Shown here piece by piece: positions 16,126 through 24,704 of a stretch of 64,000 nucleotides of DNA. Each line of letters starts with the position of its first letter. Within the stretch, counting starts at the first letter, position 1. Both the position numbers and the translations under genes were made by a program. The stretch comes from Dyadobacter sp. CY261 (GTDB taxonomy: Bacteria; Bacteroidota; Bacteroidia; Cytophagales; Spirosomataceae), in NCBI RefSeq assembly GCF_021440085.1, contig NZ_JAKCPW010000005.1, forward strand, positions 124,001-188,000, in the 5' to 3' direction. The notes under the pieces were generated by a model. It saw only the letters and a list, made by a program, of their open reading frames with translations, was not told where the DNA came from and made no database searches.

Positions 16126-17424
16126 ATGACTTTTGAGCCGCTAACCAATACTAAATCATTGATTGCTAGACATTACTATTCCGGCTTTGCACGTGCGCAT
16201 GACACTTACAATGCGCTCTCAGCGGCGAGCGACGGGAAGATTTACTACCTGCTATCATCCGATAATCATGAAATCGGCGGGCAAATGTTTGTGTACGATC
16301 CGGCCGCTGACCACATTACTCACCTCGGCGATCTGACGGATATTTGCGGTGAAAAGGATTTAAAGGCCATTCCGCAGGGTAAAAGCCACGTGCGTTTTTA
16401 TGAACGGAATGGAAAGCTCTATTTCTCGACACACATCGGTTACTACCAATTGATCGACGGGACGGACCGGCTGCCCGAGCAGGCACCCGAAGGCTATGGT
16501 TTGTATCCGGGAGGGCATTTTCTGTCTTATGATCTGCAAACGGGCGCATTCGAAGACCTGGCCATTGTTTCGAACGGTGAAGGCATGGTGTCGATGACGA
16601 TGGACCGTTACCGGGGACATTTGTATGGCCTCACCTGGCCCTATGGCAACTTTATCCACTACGATGTTGATCAAAATACGCTTAAAAACCTCGGCCCCAT
16701 TTCCCATAAAGGCGAGGCTGGGACGCCGGGCACCGATTTCCGCTCACTCTGCCGGTCGCTTTTTGTAGATGCGGAAAAAGGCGATGTATATTTCTCGGTG
16801 GCCGATGGTGATATTTTTACTTACCATCCCGAAACGCAGGTTTTACGCAAACTTGAAAACGTAGATTTACGGCTGGATTATTTCGGCAAATATGACCCGA
16901 CACGTCCCGGCAGCATGTGCTACAATTGGCGAAAGATTTTCTGGCATCCCAAAGAGCAAGTGGCCTATGGCGTGCACGGCAATTCGGGTTATCTGTTCCG
17001 TTTTGATCCCAGGGCAGAAAAAATAGAGTTGGTGGAGCGCATTACCTCTGAGCCTTCACGCAAAAGCGGGATGTTCGATCAGTTCAGCTATGGTTACCTC
17101 GGTTTTCAGCTCGGGCCGGATGGCGAAACCATTTACTATCTCACCGGCGGGCCAACTTTCGAGAATGGTAAACGCGTAAAAGGCGAGGATCAAATAGCGA
17201 AAGGCGCAGCGCGCGGACTGGAAAATCTGCATTTAATTACGTATCATTTACCTACTCATACATATAAAGACCACGGAGCGATCTTTTATGAAGACGGCGA
17301 GCGGCCTACTTATGTAAACTCGATTGCCGTTGGTGCTGATGGTACTGTTTATACTTTGGCCCGTTTCGGGCATGAGGGCAAGATTATCCAGGACTTAGTC
17401 AAAATTCCTAACCCATTTCAATAA
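16126..17424 (+). CDS. Beta-propeller-like protein of unknown function
   Basis: The ATG at 16126 gives 432 aa (MTFEPLTNTKSLIARHYYSG). An in-frame GTG at 16078, overlapping the previous stop, would add 16 residues. Repeated short strands such as DGKIYYLLSS, NGKLYFSTHIGY, RGHLYGLTWPYG, KGDVYFSVADGD, EQVAYGVHGNSGYLF and DGTVYTLARFG are spaced as in a six- or seven-bladed propeller. No signal peptide or membrane segment is seen, so it may be cytoplasmic, unlike its operon partners. I do not recognise a specific family. Its fixed place in the operon suggests a lyase- or hydrolase-like propeller or a scaffold, but no active site is evident. Confidence 0.75.
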   Translation: MTFEPLTNTKSLIARHYYSGFARAHDTYNALSAASDGKIYYLLSSDNHEIGGQMFVYDPAADHITHLGDLTDICGEKDLKAIPQGKSHVRFYERNGKLYFSTHIGYYQLIDGTDRLPEQAPEGYGLYPGGHFLSYDLQTGAFEDLAIVSNGEGMVSMTMDRYRGHLYGLTWPYGNFIHYDVDQNTLKNLGPISHKGEAGTPGTDFRSLCRSLFVDAEKGDVYFSVADGDIFTYHPETQVLRKLENVDLRLDYFGKYDPTRPGSMCYNWRKIFWHPKEQVAYGVHGNSGYLFRFDPRAEKIELVERITSEPSRKSGMFDQFSYGYLGFQLGPDGETIYYLTGGPTFENGKRVKGEDQIAKGAARGLENLHLITYHLPTHTYKDHGAIFYEDGERPTYVNSIAVGADGTVYTLARFGHEGKIIQDLVKIPNPFQ

Positions 17425-17443
17425 GACATTAACACTTTTCTCA

Positions 17444-18832
17444 ATGGAAAATCTAAATAATTCTAACGACCGTAGTGGTAACGACCGTAGTGGCAACGAC
17501 CGCCGAGACTTCATTAAAAAATCACTGGCAGGAAGCGCATTGCTGACTTTCGGAGGTGTGTTGCCGGGTTTCAGTCCGAAAAGCTATGGTAATATCCTAG
17601 GCGCGAACGAGAAAGTGCGCGTAGGCATCATGGGCGTAAATAGCCGCGGGCTCGCATTGGCGACTAATTACGCATTGCAGCCCAATTGCGAAGTAATATC
17701 AATCTCGGATGTCGACACACGCGCTGCGGAGAAATGCATTGGCATCGTGAACGACACTCAAAAATCAAAACCCACCAATATCCCCGACTTCCGCAAGGCG
17801 CTCGAAAACAAGGATATGGATGCGTTGGTAGTAGCTGCGCCCGACCACTGGCACGCACCGGCGGCTATTCTGGCTTCGAAAGCAGGCAAGCATGTGTATC
17901 TTGAAAAACCTTGCAGCCATAATCCGCACGAAGGTGAATTGCTCGTGGCCGTTGCTAAGAAATATAAGAATGTGATCCAGATGGGCAACCAGCGTCGCTC
18001 GTGGCCAAATGTGGCGGCTGGCATCAAGGAAGTGCACGATGGCGTGATCGGCCGACCCTATTTTGCCAAAGGCTGGTATACCAACAACCGCGCGTCCATT
18101 GGCATCGGCAAAGAAACCGCCGTTCCTTCCTGGCTCGACTACGAACTATGGCAAGGTCCCGCACCACGCCGCGCGTTCAAAGATAATCTGGTGCATTACA
18201 ACTGGCACTGGTTCTGGAACTGGGGCACCGGCGAGGCACTCAACAACGGCACGCACATGCTCGACCTCATGCGCTGGGGCCTGCAAGTCGACTTCCCAAC
18301 CCGCGTAACGTCCTCAGGAGGCCGTTTCCGCTACAAAGACGACTGGGAAACGCCCGATACACAAGTCATCAACCTCGAATTTGCGAACAATACCGCCATG
18401 ACCTGGGAAGGCCGCAGTTGCAATGGTCGCACGATCGAAGGGAGCAGCGTGGGGGTGGTATTTTATGGTGAAAAAGGCTCGCTGCAAATCGGGGAAGGCA
18501 ATACGTATAAAATCTTCGACCTGGACAATAAGCTGGTGAAGGAAGTAAAAAACGATTTCGTGATCGATCCGAGGAATAAAATGAACCCTTCGCAAGGGCT
18601 GGATGCATTGCATATTCAGAATTTCTTTGATGGTATCAAGAAGGGCGCGCCACTGGCCGCGGAGATTGTGGGGGGGCATCAGAGTACGCTGCTGGCGCAG
18701 CTGGGAAATATTGCGATCCGATCTGGGGAAACGCTGAATATCGATCCAAGCAATGGGCATATTAAGGGGAGTAAGGCGGCGGAGAAGTTCTGGAAAAGAG
18801 AGTATCAGAAGGGCTGGGAACCGACGGTATAG
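17444..18832 (+). CDS. Tat-exported Gfo/Idh/MocA-family oxidoreductase with repeat-extended N-terminus
   Basis: This 462-aa protein has a Tat signal (NDRRDFIKKSLAGSALLTFG, Arg20-Arg21) preceded by an odd hydrophilic extension of three NDRSG-type repeats. The mature part contains EKVRVGIMGVNSRGLAL (nucleotide-binding turn), a GKHVYLEKPCSHNPHEGELL segment with the family's EKP motif, and a C-terminal sheet with GTHMLDLMRWGL. This subgroup is abundant in Bacteroidota sugar-degradation clusters. It lies 19 bp after the propeller gene and is the last gene of the operon. The first gene of the operon is a second Tat-exported member of the same superfamily. Confidence 0.92.
   Translation: MENLNNSNDRSGNDRSGNDRRDFIKKSLAGSALLTFGGVLPGFSPKSYGNILGANEKVRVGIMGVNSRGLALATNYALQPNCEVISISDVDTRAAEKCIGIVNDTQKSKPTNIPDFRKALENKDMDALVVAAPDHWHAPAAILASKAGKHVYLEKPCSHNPHEGELLVAVAKKYKNVIQMGNQRRSWPNVAAGIKEVHDGVIGRPYFAKGWYTNNRASIGIGKETAVPSWLDYELWQGPAPRRAFKDNLVHYNWHWFWNWGTGEALNNGTHMLDLMRWGLQVDFPTRVTSSGGRFRYKDDWETPDTQVINLEFANNTAMTWEGRSCNGRTIEGSSVGVVFYGEKGSLQIGEGNTYKIFDLDNKLVKEVKNDFVIDPRNKMNPSQGLDALHIQNFFDGIKKGAPLAAEIVGGHQSTLLAQLGNIAIRSGETLNIDPSNGHIKGSKAAEKFWKREYQKGWEPTV
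17465..17509 (+). repeat. 15-bp in-frame tandem repeat (about 3 copies) in the N-terminus of the oxidoreductase
   Basis: Units AACGACCGTAGTGGT (17465-17479) and AACGACCGTAGTGGC (17480-17494) are followed by a third, diverged unit AACGACCGCCGAGAC (17495-17509). They encode NDRSG-NDRSG-NDRRD, so the last unit supplies the twin-arginine motif itself. Confidence 0.9.
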
Positions 18833-18840
18833 TAGCGCCG

Positions 18841-19240
18841 ACGCATGATGCTTCGACTGCGCTCAGCATGACAACATGCACAGTGTCAGCCTGAGCGTAG
18901 TCGAAGGCGGGCGGGCGAAGGCAGGGCGGGCGAAGGCGGGCGGGCGAAGGCGGGCGATACACGTAATGTCAGAGTGACTACACCAAACTGCCCGGCTTCG
19001 GCTTCGCTCAGCCTGACAACATGCACAATGTCAGCCTGAGCGTACCGGGCCGCCGGGCGGGCGAAGGCGGGCGGGCGAAGGCCGGGCGGGCGAAGGCGGG
19101 CGATACACGTAATGTCAGAGTGACTACACCAAGCTGCCCGGCTTCGGCTTCGCTCAGCCTGACAACATGCACAATGTCAGCCTGAGCGTACCGGGCCGCC
19201 GGGCGGGCGAAGGCGGGCGGTCGAAGGCGGGCGATACCGC
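18841..19240. repeat. Intergenic repeat array: CTGAGCG...TCGAAG palindromic units and GC-rich tandem copies
   Basis: An inverted pair CTTCGACTGCGCTCAG (18851-18866) and CTGAGCGTAGTCGAAG (18891-18906) opens the array. A block beginning GCGATAC follows at 18954, repeats at 19100 (period 146) and reappears as a start at 19231 (period 131). The copies are almost identical over their first 110 bp. They end in variable numbers of GGCGGGCGAAGG-type short units. The array fills the 443-bp spacer between the oxidoreductase operon and the transporter gene. Related units occur near 20.7 and 33.4 kb. Confidence 0.85.
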
Positions 19241-19275
19241 ACCCACGCCATATTTATTTAACAAACCCTTAGTAA

Positions 19276-20598
19276 ATGAAAAGCGAAGCTATTGCCATCA
19301 AAGTTGAAAACCTGACGAAGCGGGAAACGATGATCTCGATCTTTCTGATCGGGCTGATGTTCTTTATTTTCGGTTTTGTATCGTGGGTCAATTCTATTTT
19401 GATCCCCTATTTCAAAATCGCCTGTGAACTCACCAGCTTTCAGGCTTATCTCGTTGCATTTGCATTTTACATTGCCTATTTCGTGATGTCGGTGCCTTCG
19501 TCCTACCTTTTAAAAGCGTTGGGCTTCAAAAAGGGCATGATGATCGGGTTCTGGGCGATGGCTTTGGGGGCATTCATTTTCGTGCCGGCTGCCTTGTCGC
19601 GCACTTACGAGATATTCCTGATGGGCCTTTTCACGATCGGAATTGGCCTTGCAATCCTCCAAACGGCTGCTAACCCCTACATTACCATTCTCGGTGCCAA
19701 GGAGCGCGCGGCGCAGCGGATCAGTATGATGGGCATCTGCAACAAAGCAGCCGGTATTCTCTCGCCTATTGTTTTTGCTGCCGTGATATTGAAACCCACC
19801 GACACCGACCTGTTCGCACAGCTCAGCACGATGAGCGATACCGAGCGCAGCGCCGCATTGGACGAGCTCATTCGCCGGGTGATCAATCCTTACATTGGCC
19901 TAGGAACGTTCCTTTTTGTGTTGGGCTATCTGGTTTTCAGATCGCCATTGCCCGAAATCGATACCGAGCATGAAAGCCAGGAAATCGCCTCTGCCAATGC
20001 AGGTAAGAAAAGCATATTCGACTTCCCGCACCTCATCCTAGGCGCGTTGGCGATCTTCCTGCATGTAGGCACGCAGGTGATCGCGATCGATACCATTATT
20101 GGTTATGCCAATTCGATGGGCATTGATTTGCTGGAAGCGAAAGTCTTCCCCTCCTACACGCTTTTCTGCACCATTTGCGGGTATCTGATCGGTATCACCG
20201 TCATTCCGAAATACATCAGTCAGGTAAATGCACTGCGCATTTGCACTTTGCTGGGGACCATTTTTACATTACTCATCATTTTCACCCATGGACAAGTAAC
20301 GTTCCTCGGCCACACTACTGACATTTCGATCTGGTTTGTCGTGCTCCTGGGCCTCGCCAACTCACTCGTGTGGGCGGGCATCTGGCCGCTGGCGCTCGAC
20401 GATCTGGGCCGTTTTACCAAGCTCGGCGCATCGGTGATGATCATGGGACTTTGCGGAAATGCCATTATGCCGCTTTTCTACGGCCATTTCGCGGATGTCG
20501 TCAATGTCAGGGAGGCTTATTGGGTGTTGTTGCCTTGCTATTTGTATCTGGTTTTTTATGCGGTGAAGGGGCATAAGTTTAGACGTTGGGGATTTTAG
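19276..20598 (+). CDS. nagP: FucP-type MFS sugar permease, probably N-acetylglucosamine (NagP-like)
   Basis: This 440-aa inner-membrane protein has about 12 hydrophobic segments. It has the FucP/GluP/NagP-type features ISIFLIGLMFFIFGFVSWVN near the N-terminus, LKALGFKKGMMIGF between helices 2 and 3, and LQTAANPYITILG in helix 5. Such proteins are proton symporters for fucose, glucose/galactose or N-acetylglucosamine. The next genes in the same direction are nagA and nagB, so GlcNAc is the likely substrate, although FucP-type specificity cannot be told from sequence alone. Repeat arrays separate it from both neighbours. Confidence 0.85.
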   Translation: MKSEAIAIKVENLTKRETMISIFLIGLMFFIFGFVSWVNSILIPYFKIACELTSFQAYLVAFAFYIAYFVMSVPSSYLLKALGFKKGMMIGFWAMALGAFIFVPAALSRTYEIFLMGLFTIGIGLAILQTAANPYITILGAKERAAQRISMMGICNKAAGILSPIVFAAVILKPTDTDLFAQLSTMSDTERSAALDELIRRVINPYIGLGTFLFVLGYLVFRSPLPEIDTEHESQEIASANAGKKSIFDFPHLILGALAIFLHVGTQVIAIDTIIGYANSMGIDLLEAKVFPSYTLFCTICGYLIGITVIPKYISQVNALRICTLLGTIFTLLIIFTHGQVTFLGHTTDISIWFVVLLGLANSLVWAGIWPLALDDLGRFTKLGASVMIMGLCGNAIMPLFYGHFADVVNVREAYWVLLPCYLYLVFYAVKGHKFRRWGF

Positions 20599-20687
20599 GG
20601 GGAGGAAGGAGGAAAGTACGAAGGAAGAAGATAAAGATAAGAGGGAAAGCAGAAAAGAGAAACTAAAGAAATGAAAGGAAGAGAGAT

Positions 20688-20832
20688 GTCAGTCTGAGCG
20701 CACGGGGCCGCCCGGCGGTCGAAGACAGTCCGTACGGAAGAACACCACACCTGCGCTAGATATTCCATACTGTAAAGCGCCATCATGCATGTGCTTCGAC
20801 CGCCGGGCGGCCCCGTCTGCTCAGCGTGACAA
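20688..20832. repeat. Inverted pair of CTGAGCG...TCGAAG repeats with a GC-rich insert
   Basis: CTGAGCG (from 20694), then a GC-rich insert CACGGGGCCGCCCGGCGG, then TCGAAG form one arm. The second arm (about 20795-20828) reads CTTCGACCGCCGGGCGGCCC and ends at GCTCAGCGTGAC, so the two arms are inverted around a spacer of about 75 bp. The first arm is nearly identical, in opposite orientation, to sequence at about 33433-33482. Confidence 0.8.
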
Positions 20833-20871
20833 ATGTGCCAAATAGGCAACATCAAACATTAGAATGAAAGA

Positions 20872-22062
20872 ATGAAAGTTAAAATCATAAACGGAACCAT
20901 CGTCACCCCGTACCGCTACATTCGGAACGGGACGGTGCTGGTTGAAGATGGAATCATCATCGGAATCGAAACGCGGGATGTGGATTTTGCGGATGCGGAG
21001 GTGATTGATGCTAGTGGGCATTATGTCGCTCCTGGCTTCATCGACCTGCATATTCACGGTGGCGGCGGGCATGATTTCATGGATGGGAGTGTTGAGGCGT
21101 TTTTGAAGATTGCTGAGACGCATGCGCAGTATGGTACCACTGCAATGGTGCCGACTACACTGACTGCCGAAAAAAAAGACTTGCTCGAAACGCTGGATTT
21201 CTATGAAAAGGCCAATGCGACCAACTTCCACGGCGCGCAGTTTATCGGGATGCATTTGGAAGGTCCCTATTTCGCATTAAGCCAGCGGGGTGCGCAGGAC
21301 CCGCGTTATATCCGCAATCCCGATCCCGCAGAGTATGAAGAAGTGTTGGCCTACTCCAACTCTATTACCCGTTGGAGCGCTGCACCGGAGTTGCCGGGGG
21401 CTATTGATTTTGGGAAAAGATTAAAACAAAAAGGCATTCTGGCGGCAGTGGCGCATACCGATGCGATTTATGAAGAAGTACTGGAAGCCTACGAAAACGG
21501 TTACACGCTGGCGACGCATTTGTACTCGGCCATGTCGGGCGTGACGCGGAAGAATGCATTCCGGTATGCGGGGACGATCGAGAGCGCCTTTTTGCTCGAT
21601 ATGGATGTCGAGATCATCGCCGATGGCGTGCATTTGCCCGCGCCGCTTTTGAAACTTATTTACAAAATCAAAGGTCCCGACCGCATTGCGCTCATTACCG
21701 ATGCCATGCGGGCGGCCGGGATGCCCGAAGGTGAAAGCACGCTTGGTTCGCTCAAAAACGGCTTGAAAGTAATCGTCGAGGATGGCGTGGCTAAGCTACC
21801 CGACCGTACTTCGTTTGCCGGAAGCGTTTCCACGGCGGACCGACTGGTGCGCACGATGGTGAACATGGCCGACGTGTCGCTGCTCGATGCCGTGCGAATG
21901 GCCACTGCCACGCCGGCGCGCATTATGGGTGTACACGATCGCAAGGGCACATTAGTGGCCGGCAAAGATGCCGATATTGTAATTTTCGACGAGGACATCC
22001 GCATTCAGAGGACCATTATTAAAGGAAAAACAGTCTACCATAACGCTATACCCGAAAACTAA
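20872..22062 (+). CDS. nagA: N-acetylglucosamine-6-phosphate deacetylase
   Basis: This 396-aa cytoplasmic amidohydrolase converts GlcNAc-6-phosphate to glucosamine-6-phosphate and acetate. It shows an N-terminal beta-sandwich (MKVKIINGTIVTPYRYIRNG) and the TIM-barrel motifs APGFIDLHIHGGGGHDF, MHLEGPYF (metal-binding Glu), VAHTDA, ATHLYSAMSG and LITDAMRAAGMPEG (catalytic Asp). The end is typical (GTLVAGKDADIVIFDEDIRI). It lies 12 bp upstream of nagB and downstream of a NagP-like permease, forming a GlcNAc uptake and catabolic cluster. Confidence 0.95.
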   Translation: MKVKIINGTIVTPYRYIRNGTVLVEDGIIIGIETRDVDFADAEVIDASGHYVAPGFIDLHIHGGGGHDFMDGSVEAFLKIAETHAQYGTTAMVPTTLTAEKKDLLETLDFYEKANATNFHGAQFIGMHLEGPYFALSQRGAQDPRYIRNPDPAEYEEVLAYSNSITRWSAAPELPGAIDFGKRLKQKGILAAVAHTDAIYEEVLEAYENGYTLATHLYSAMSGVTRKNAFRYAGTIESAFLLDMDVEIIADGVHLPAPLLKLIYKIKGPDRIALITDAMRAAGMPEGESTLGSLKNGLKVIVEDGVAKLPDRTSFAGSVSTADRLVRTMVNMADVSLLDAVRMATATPARIMGVHDRKGTLVAGKDADIVIFDEDIRIQRTIIKGKTVYHNAIPEN

Positions 22063-22074
22063 CTACCACAAAAA

Positions 22075-22851
22075 ATGAAAGTTGATCAGCTTGAAATTAA
22101 GATCTTCGAGACCCGCCAGGAAATGGGCGAAAACGCGGCCCGGGCCGTTGCCGACAAGATCCGGGAGATTCAGGAAATGCAGGAATCTGTCAATATCATT
22201 TTCGCCTCCGCACCTTCGCAAAACGAGTTTCTGGCCGCACTGAGGGAAGCACGGGGCATCCAGTGGGAGAAGATCAATGCATTTCATATGGATGAATACA
22301 TTGGTATCGCCGCCGATGCACCGCAGAATTTCGGCCATTTCCTGAAAGTAAGGTTGTTCGATCATGTACCGGTTCGCTCCGTTACCTATCTCAACGGTAA
22401 CGCTACCGATGCGCAGGACGAATGCGATCACTATGCGAAATTGCTCCGCGAGCATCCGATCGATATTGTTTGCTTGGGTATCGGCGAGAATGGACATTTG
22501 GCATTTAACGACCCACATGTGGCGTTTTTCGATGATCCATTGGAAGTCAAAGTGGTGGAGCTCGACGATGCCTGCCGCCAGCAGCAGGTGAACGACGAAT
22601 GCTTTGACTCCTTTGACGAGGTGCCGCAAACGGCATTGACCCTCACCATTCCTACTTTAATGAAAGCTAAAAACGCCTTCTGCATCGTCCCTGGCGAGAA
22701 AAAGGCACAGGCCATTTACCATACCGTGGCCGAGGACATTCAGGAAGCCTATCCGTCGACGATCCTGCGGCAGCATCCGAATGCGATCCTTTTCATTGAC
22801 AAGGCCAGTTCAGGGAAGCTCAAAGAAATTTCGTCATACTCGCAGGCATAG
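22075..22851 (+). CDS. nagB: Glucosamine-6-phosphate deaminase
   Basis: This 258-aa protein converts glucosamine-6-phosphate to fructose-6-phosphate and ammonia, the step after NagA. Signature segments are FHMDEYIGI (Asp73, Glu74) and CLGIGENGHLAFNDPHVAF (catalytic Glu and His region). ALTLTIPTLMKAKNAFCIVPG is also conserved. The length matches the short bacterial NagB form. It is 12 bp from nagA and clearly co-transcribed. Confidence 0.95.
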   Translation: MKVDQLEIKIFETRQEMGENAARAVADKIREIQEMQESVNIIFASAPSQNEFLAALREARGIQWEKINAFHMDEYIGIAADAPQNFGHFLKVRLFDHVPVRSVTYLNGNATDAQDECDHYAKLLREHPIDIVCLGIGENGHLAFNDPHVAFFDDPLEVKVVELDDACRQQQVNDECFDSFDEVPQTALTLTIPTLMKAKNAFCIVPGEKKAQAIYHTVAEDIQEAYPSTILRQHPNAILFIDKASSGKLKEISSYSQA

Positions 22852-22896
22852 TTCCGCACCGGAGCTATCTTGCATGTATTACCTCAACCCATTCAA

Positions 22897-24282
22897 ATGA
22901 GAAAAGAACTCTTGACAATCGCTTTATTGAGCGCAATGGTATTCAATCAGGGATGTAATTCGAAGAAGGAGGAAGCAAAGAATGAGGAGAAGAAGCCGCT
23001 GAGCCTGATCGTGGTCGAACCCGGCCACTTCCATGCCGCGCTGGTCCAGAAATCCATGTATGCCGACGTTGATTCCGTCGTGCACGTGTACGCGTCCGAA
23101 GGCCCGGATGTGAAGGCTTACCTCGACAAGGTGGAGAAATACAACACCCGCCCCGAAGACCCAACGCATTGGAAAGAAGAGGTTTACACCGGCGCCGATT
23201 TCTTTGAAAAAATGATCTCGGAGAAAAAAGGCAACGTAGTGGTGCTGGCCGGTAACAACCAGAAAAAGACCGATTTCATCAAAAAATCAGTAGACGCAGG
23301 CCTCAACGTCCTCGCCGACAAACCGATGGCCATCGACGCACCGGGCTTTGAAAAGCTGAAAGAAGCATTCACCAGCGCCGACAAGAACAAGGTGCTCCTG
23401 TACGATATCATGACCGAACGTTATGAGATCACCAACGCCCTGCAACGCGAGCTCGCATTGCTGCCTGATATTTTTGGTGAATTACAAAAAGGTGGGCCCG
23501 GCAACCCTGCGGTGTTGAAAGAAAGCGTGCACCATTTCTTCAAATACATTTCGGGCGAGCCGCTGGTACGTCCTACCTGGTTTTTTGACGTCAATCAGCA
23601 AGGCGAAGGAATGGTAGACGTGACCACGCATTTGGTTGATCTGGTGCAATGGAGCTGTTTTCCAAATGTATCCCTCGATTATAAAAAGGATATTCAACTC
23701 CTCTCGACGAAGCGCACCGCAACCCGGCTAACGCCATCGCAGTTTAAGCTGGTTACCAAGAGTGAAACTTACCCGGAATTCCTTAAAAATGATGTGAAAG
23801 ACACTTTGCTACATGTGTATTCGAATGGCGAGCTGAACTATATCCTCAAAGGCGTTCATGCCAGAGTGTCGGTAATTTGGAACTTTCAGGCACCCGAAGG
23901 CACCGGGGATACGCATTACTCGATCATGAAGGGCTCGAAAGCGAACCTGGTCGTCCGCCAAGGCAAAGACCAGAAATATAAGCCTGTGCTCTACATTGAG
24001 TCTCCCGACCAAAGCAAAGGTTACGAAGATGCTGTTGCAGCGGCATTCAAATCCGTTCAGGAGAAATTCCCGGGTGTAGAACTGAAAAAGATCGCCGCAG
24101 GCTGGGAAGTTGTGATTCCAGCGAAATACGACACCGGTCACGAATCGCACTTCGCGCAGGTTGCGAACAAGTATATGGAGTATCTCAAAGCCGGAAAGTT
24201 GCCTGAATGGGAGGTGCCGAATATGATTGCTAAGTATTGGTTGACGACGTCGGCCTTGAAGCAGGCGAAAGAGAAAAAGTAA
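22897..24282 (+). CDS. Lipoprotein of the Gfo/Idh/MocA type with 'putative oxidoreductase C-terminal' domain
   Basis: The start at 22897 gives MRKELLTIALLSAMVFNQGC, a lipoprotein-like signal with Cys20, although the lipobox is imperfect. Upstream in-frame codons add no signal-like residues. The 461-aa product contains a Rossmann-like N-terminal half (SLIVVEPGHFHAALVQKSMY; VVLAGNNQKKTDFIKKSVDA; LADKPMAIDAPGFEKLKEA) and a long C-terminal region of the kind seen in the periplasmic oxidoreductase group with a PF16490-like domain. It lies 45 bp after nagB and may act on amino-sugar-containing glycans, but the substrate is not known. Confidence 0.82.
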   Translation: MRKELLTIALLSAMVFNQGCNSKKEEAKNEEKKPLSLIVVEPGHFHAALVQKSMYADVDSVVHVYASEGPDVKAYLDKVEKYNTRPEDPTHWKEEVYTGADFFEKMISEKKGNVVVLAGNNQKKTDFIKKSVDAGLNVLADKPMAIDAPGFEKLKEAFTSADKNKVLLYDIMTERYEITNALQRELALLPDIFGELQKGGPGNPAVLKESVHHFFKYISGEPLVRPTWFFDVNQQGEGMVDVTTHLVDLVQWSCFPNVSLDYKKDIQLLSTKRTATRLTPSQFKLVTKSETYPEFLKNDVKDTLLHVYSNGELNYILKGVHARVSVIWNFQAPEGTGDTHYSIMKGSKANLVVRQGKDQKYKPVLYIESPDQSKGYEDAVAAAFKSVQEKFPGVELKKIAAGWEVVIPAKYDTGHESHFAQVANKYMEYLKAGKLPEWEVPNMIAKYWLTTSALKQAKEKK

Positions 24283-24325
24283 GTCATTAGCCGCCGTCTT
24301 AAGACGACGGTAATAGATTTTGGGG

Positions 24326-24360
24326 GACGAGCGGTTTGTGGCTGCTCGTCTTTTTTTGTT
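24326..24360 (+). terminator. Strong intrinsic terminator of the nag operon
   Basis: GACGAGC (24326-24332) pairs with GCTCGTC (24344-24350), followed directly by TTTTTTTGTTTTT. A second palindrome, CGTCTTAAGACG, lies just before it (about 24297-24308). It separates the nag/oxidoreductase operon from the toxin-antitoxin genes. Confidence 0.85.
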
Positions 24361-24378
24361 TTTAATGCCCAATGTTTA

Positions 24379-24409
24379 TTGTCAAATGTAACGTACTATG
24401 TTACATTTG
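24379..24409 (+). promoter_or_regulatory. higBA promoter with overlapping 10-bp inverted-repeat operator
   Basis: TTG (24379-24381), a 20-nt spacer, then TACATTTG (24402-24409), a perfect TAnnTTTG element. Overlapping it, CAAATGTAAC (24383-24392) and GTTACATTTG (24400-24409) form a perfect inverted repeat with a 7-nt centre. The toxin ATG follows after 5 nt, so the transcript is almost leaderless. This is the expected arrangement for autorepression by the HigA-type antitoxin. Confidence 0.7.
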
Positions 24410-24414
24410 TGTTA

Positions 24415-24693
24415 ATGATAAAAAGCTTCCGACACAAAGGGTTACGGTTGTTTTTTGAGGACGAAGACACCACTAAAGTACCCGGAGCACACATTATAAG
24501 AATTCGTAATATTCTCACACGTTTGGAATTTGCAAAGTCACTGGATGATATCGGCACGCCGGGGTCGAGGTTACATCCGTTGTCGGGGAAACTGAAAGGC
24601 TTTCATGCAGTGAATGTGTCGGGAAACTGGCGGATTATTTTCAGATTCGAGGACGGCGATGTGTTCGACGTCGACTATCTGGACTACCATTAA
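24415..24693 (+). CDS. higB: HigB-type RelE-superfamily mRNA interferase toxin
   Basis: The ATG at 24415 is used. Earlier in-frame codons overlap the promoter. The 92-aa product starts MIKSFRHKGLRLFFEDED, the typical opening of plasmid-maintenance HigB proteins. It ends with the conserved core SGNWRIIFRFEDGDVFDVDY. HigB toxins cut mRNA on the ribosome. The toxin-before-antitoxin gene order, with an Xre antitoxin 11 bp downstream, is characteristic of HigBA. Confidence 0.92.
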   Translation: MIKSFRHKGLRLFFEDEDTTKVPGAHIIRIRNILTRLEFAKSLDDIGTPGSRLHPLSGKLKGFHAVNVSGNWRIIFRFEDGDVFDVDYLDYH

Positions 24694-24704
24694 CAAAGCA
24701 AATT

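Noticed and set aside
18900..19240. CRISPR array
   Set aside because: The tandem copies are 131-146 bp and almost identical throughout, with no short repeats separated by unique spacers and no cas genes nearby.
24297..24308. CGTCTTAAGACG palindrome after the lipoprotein oxidoreductase as a separate operator
   Set aside because: It lies between the stop codon and a strong terminator, so it is most likely part of the same 3'-end structure.
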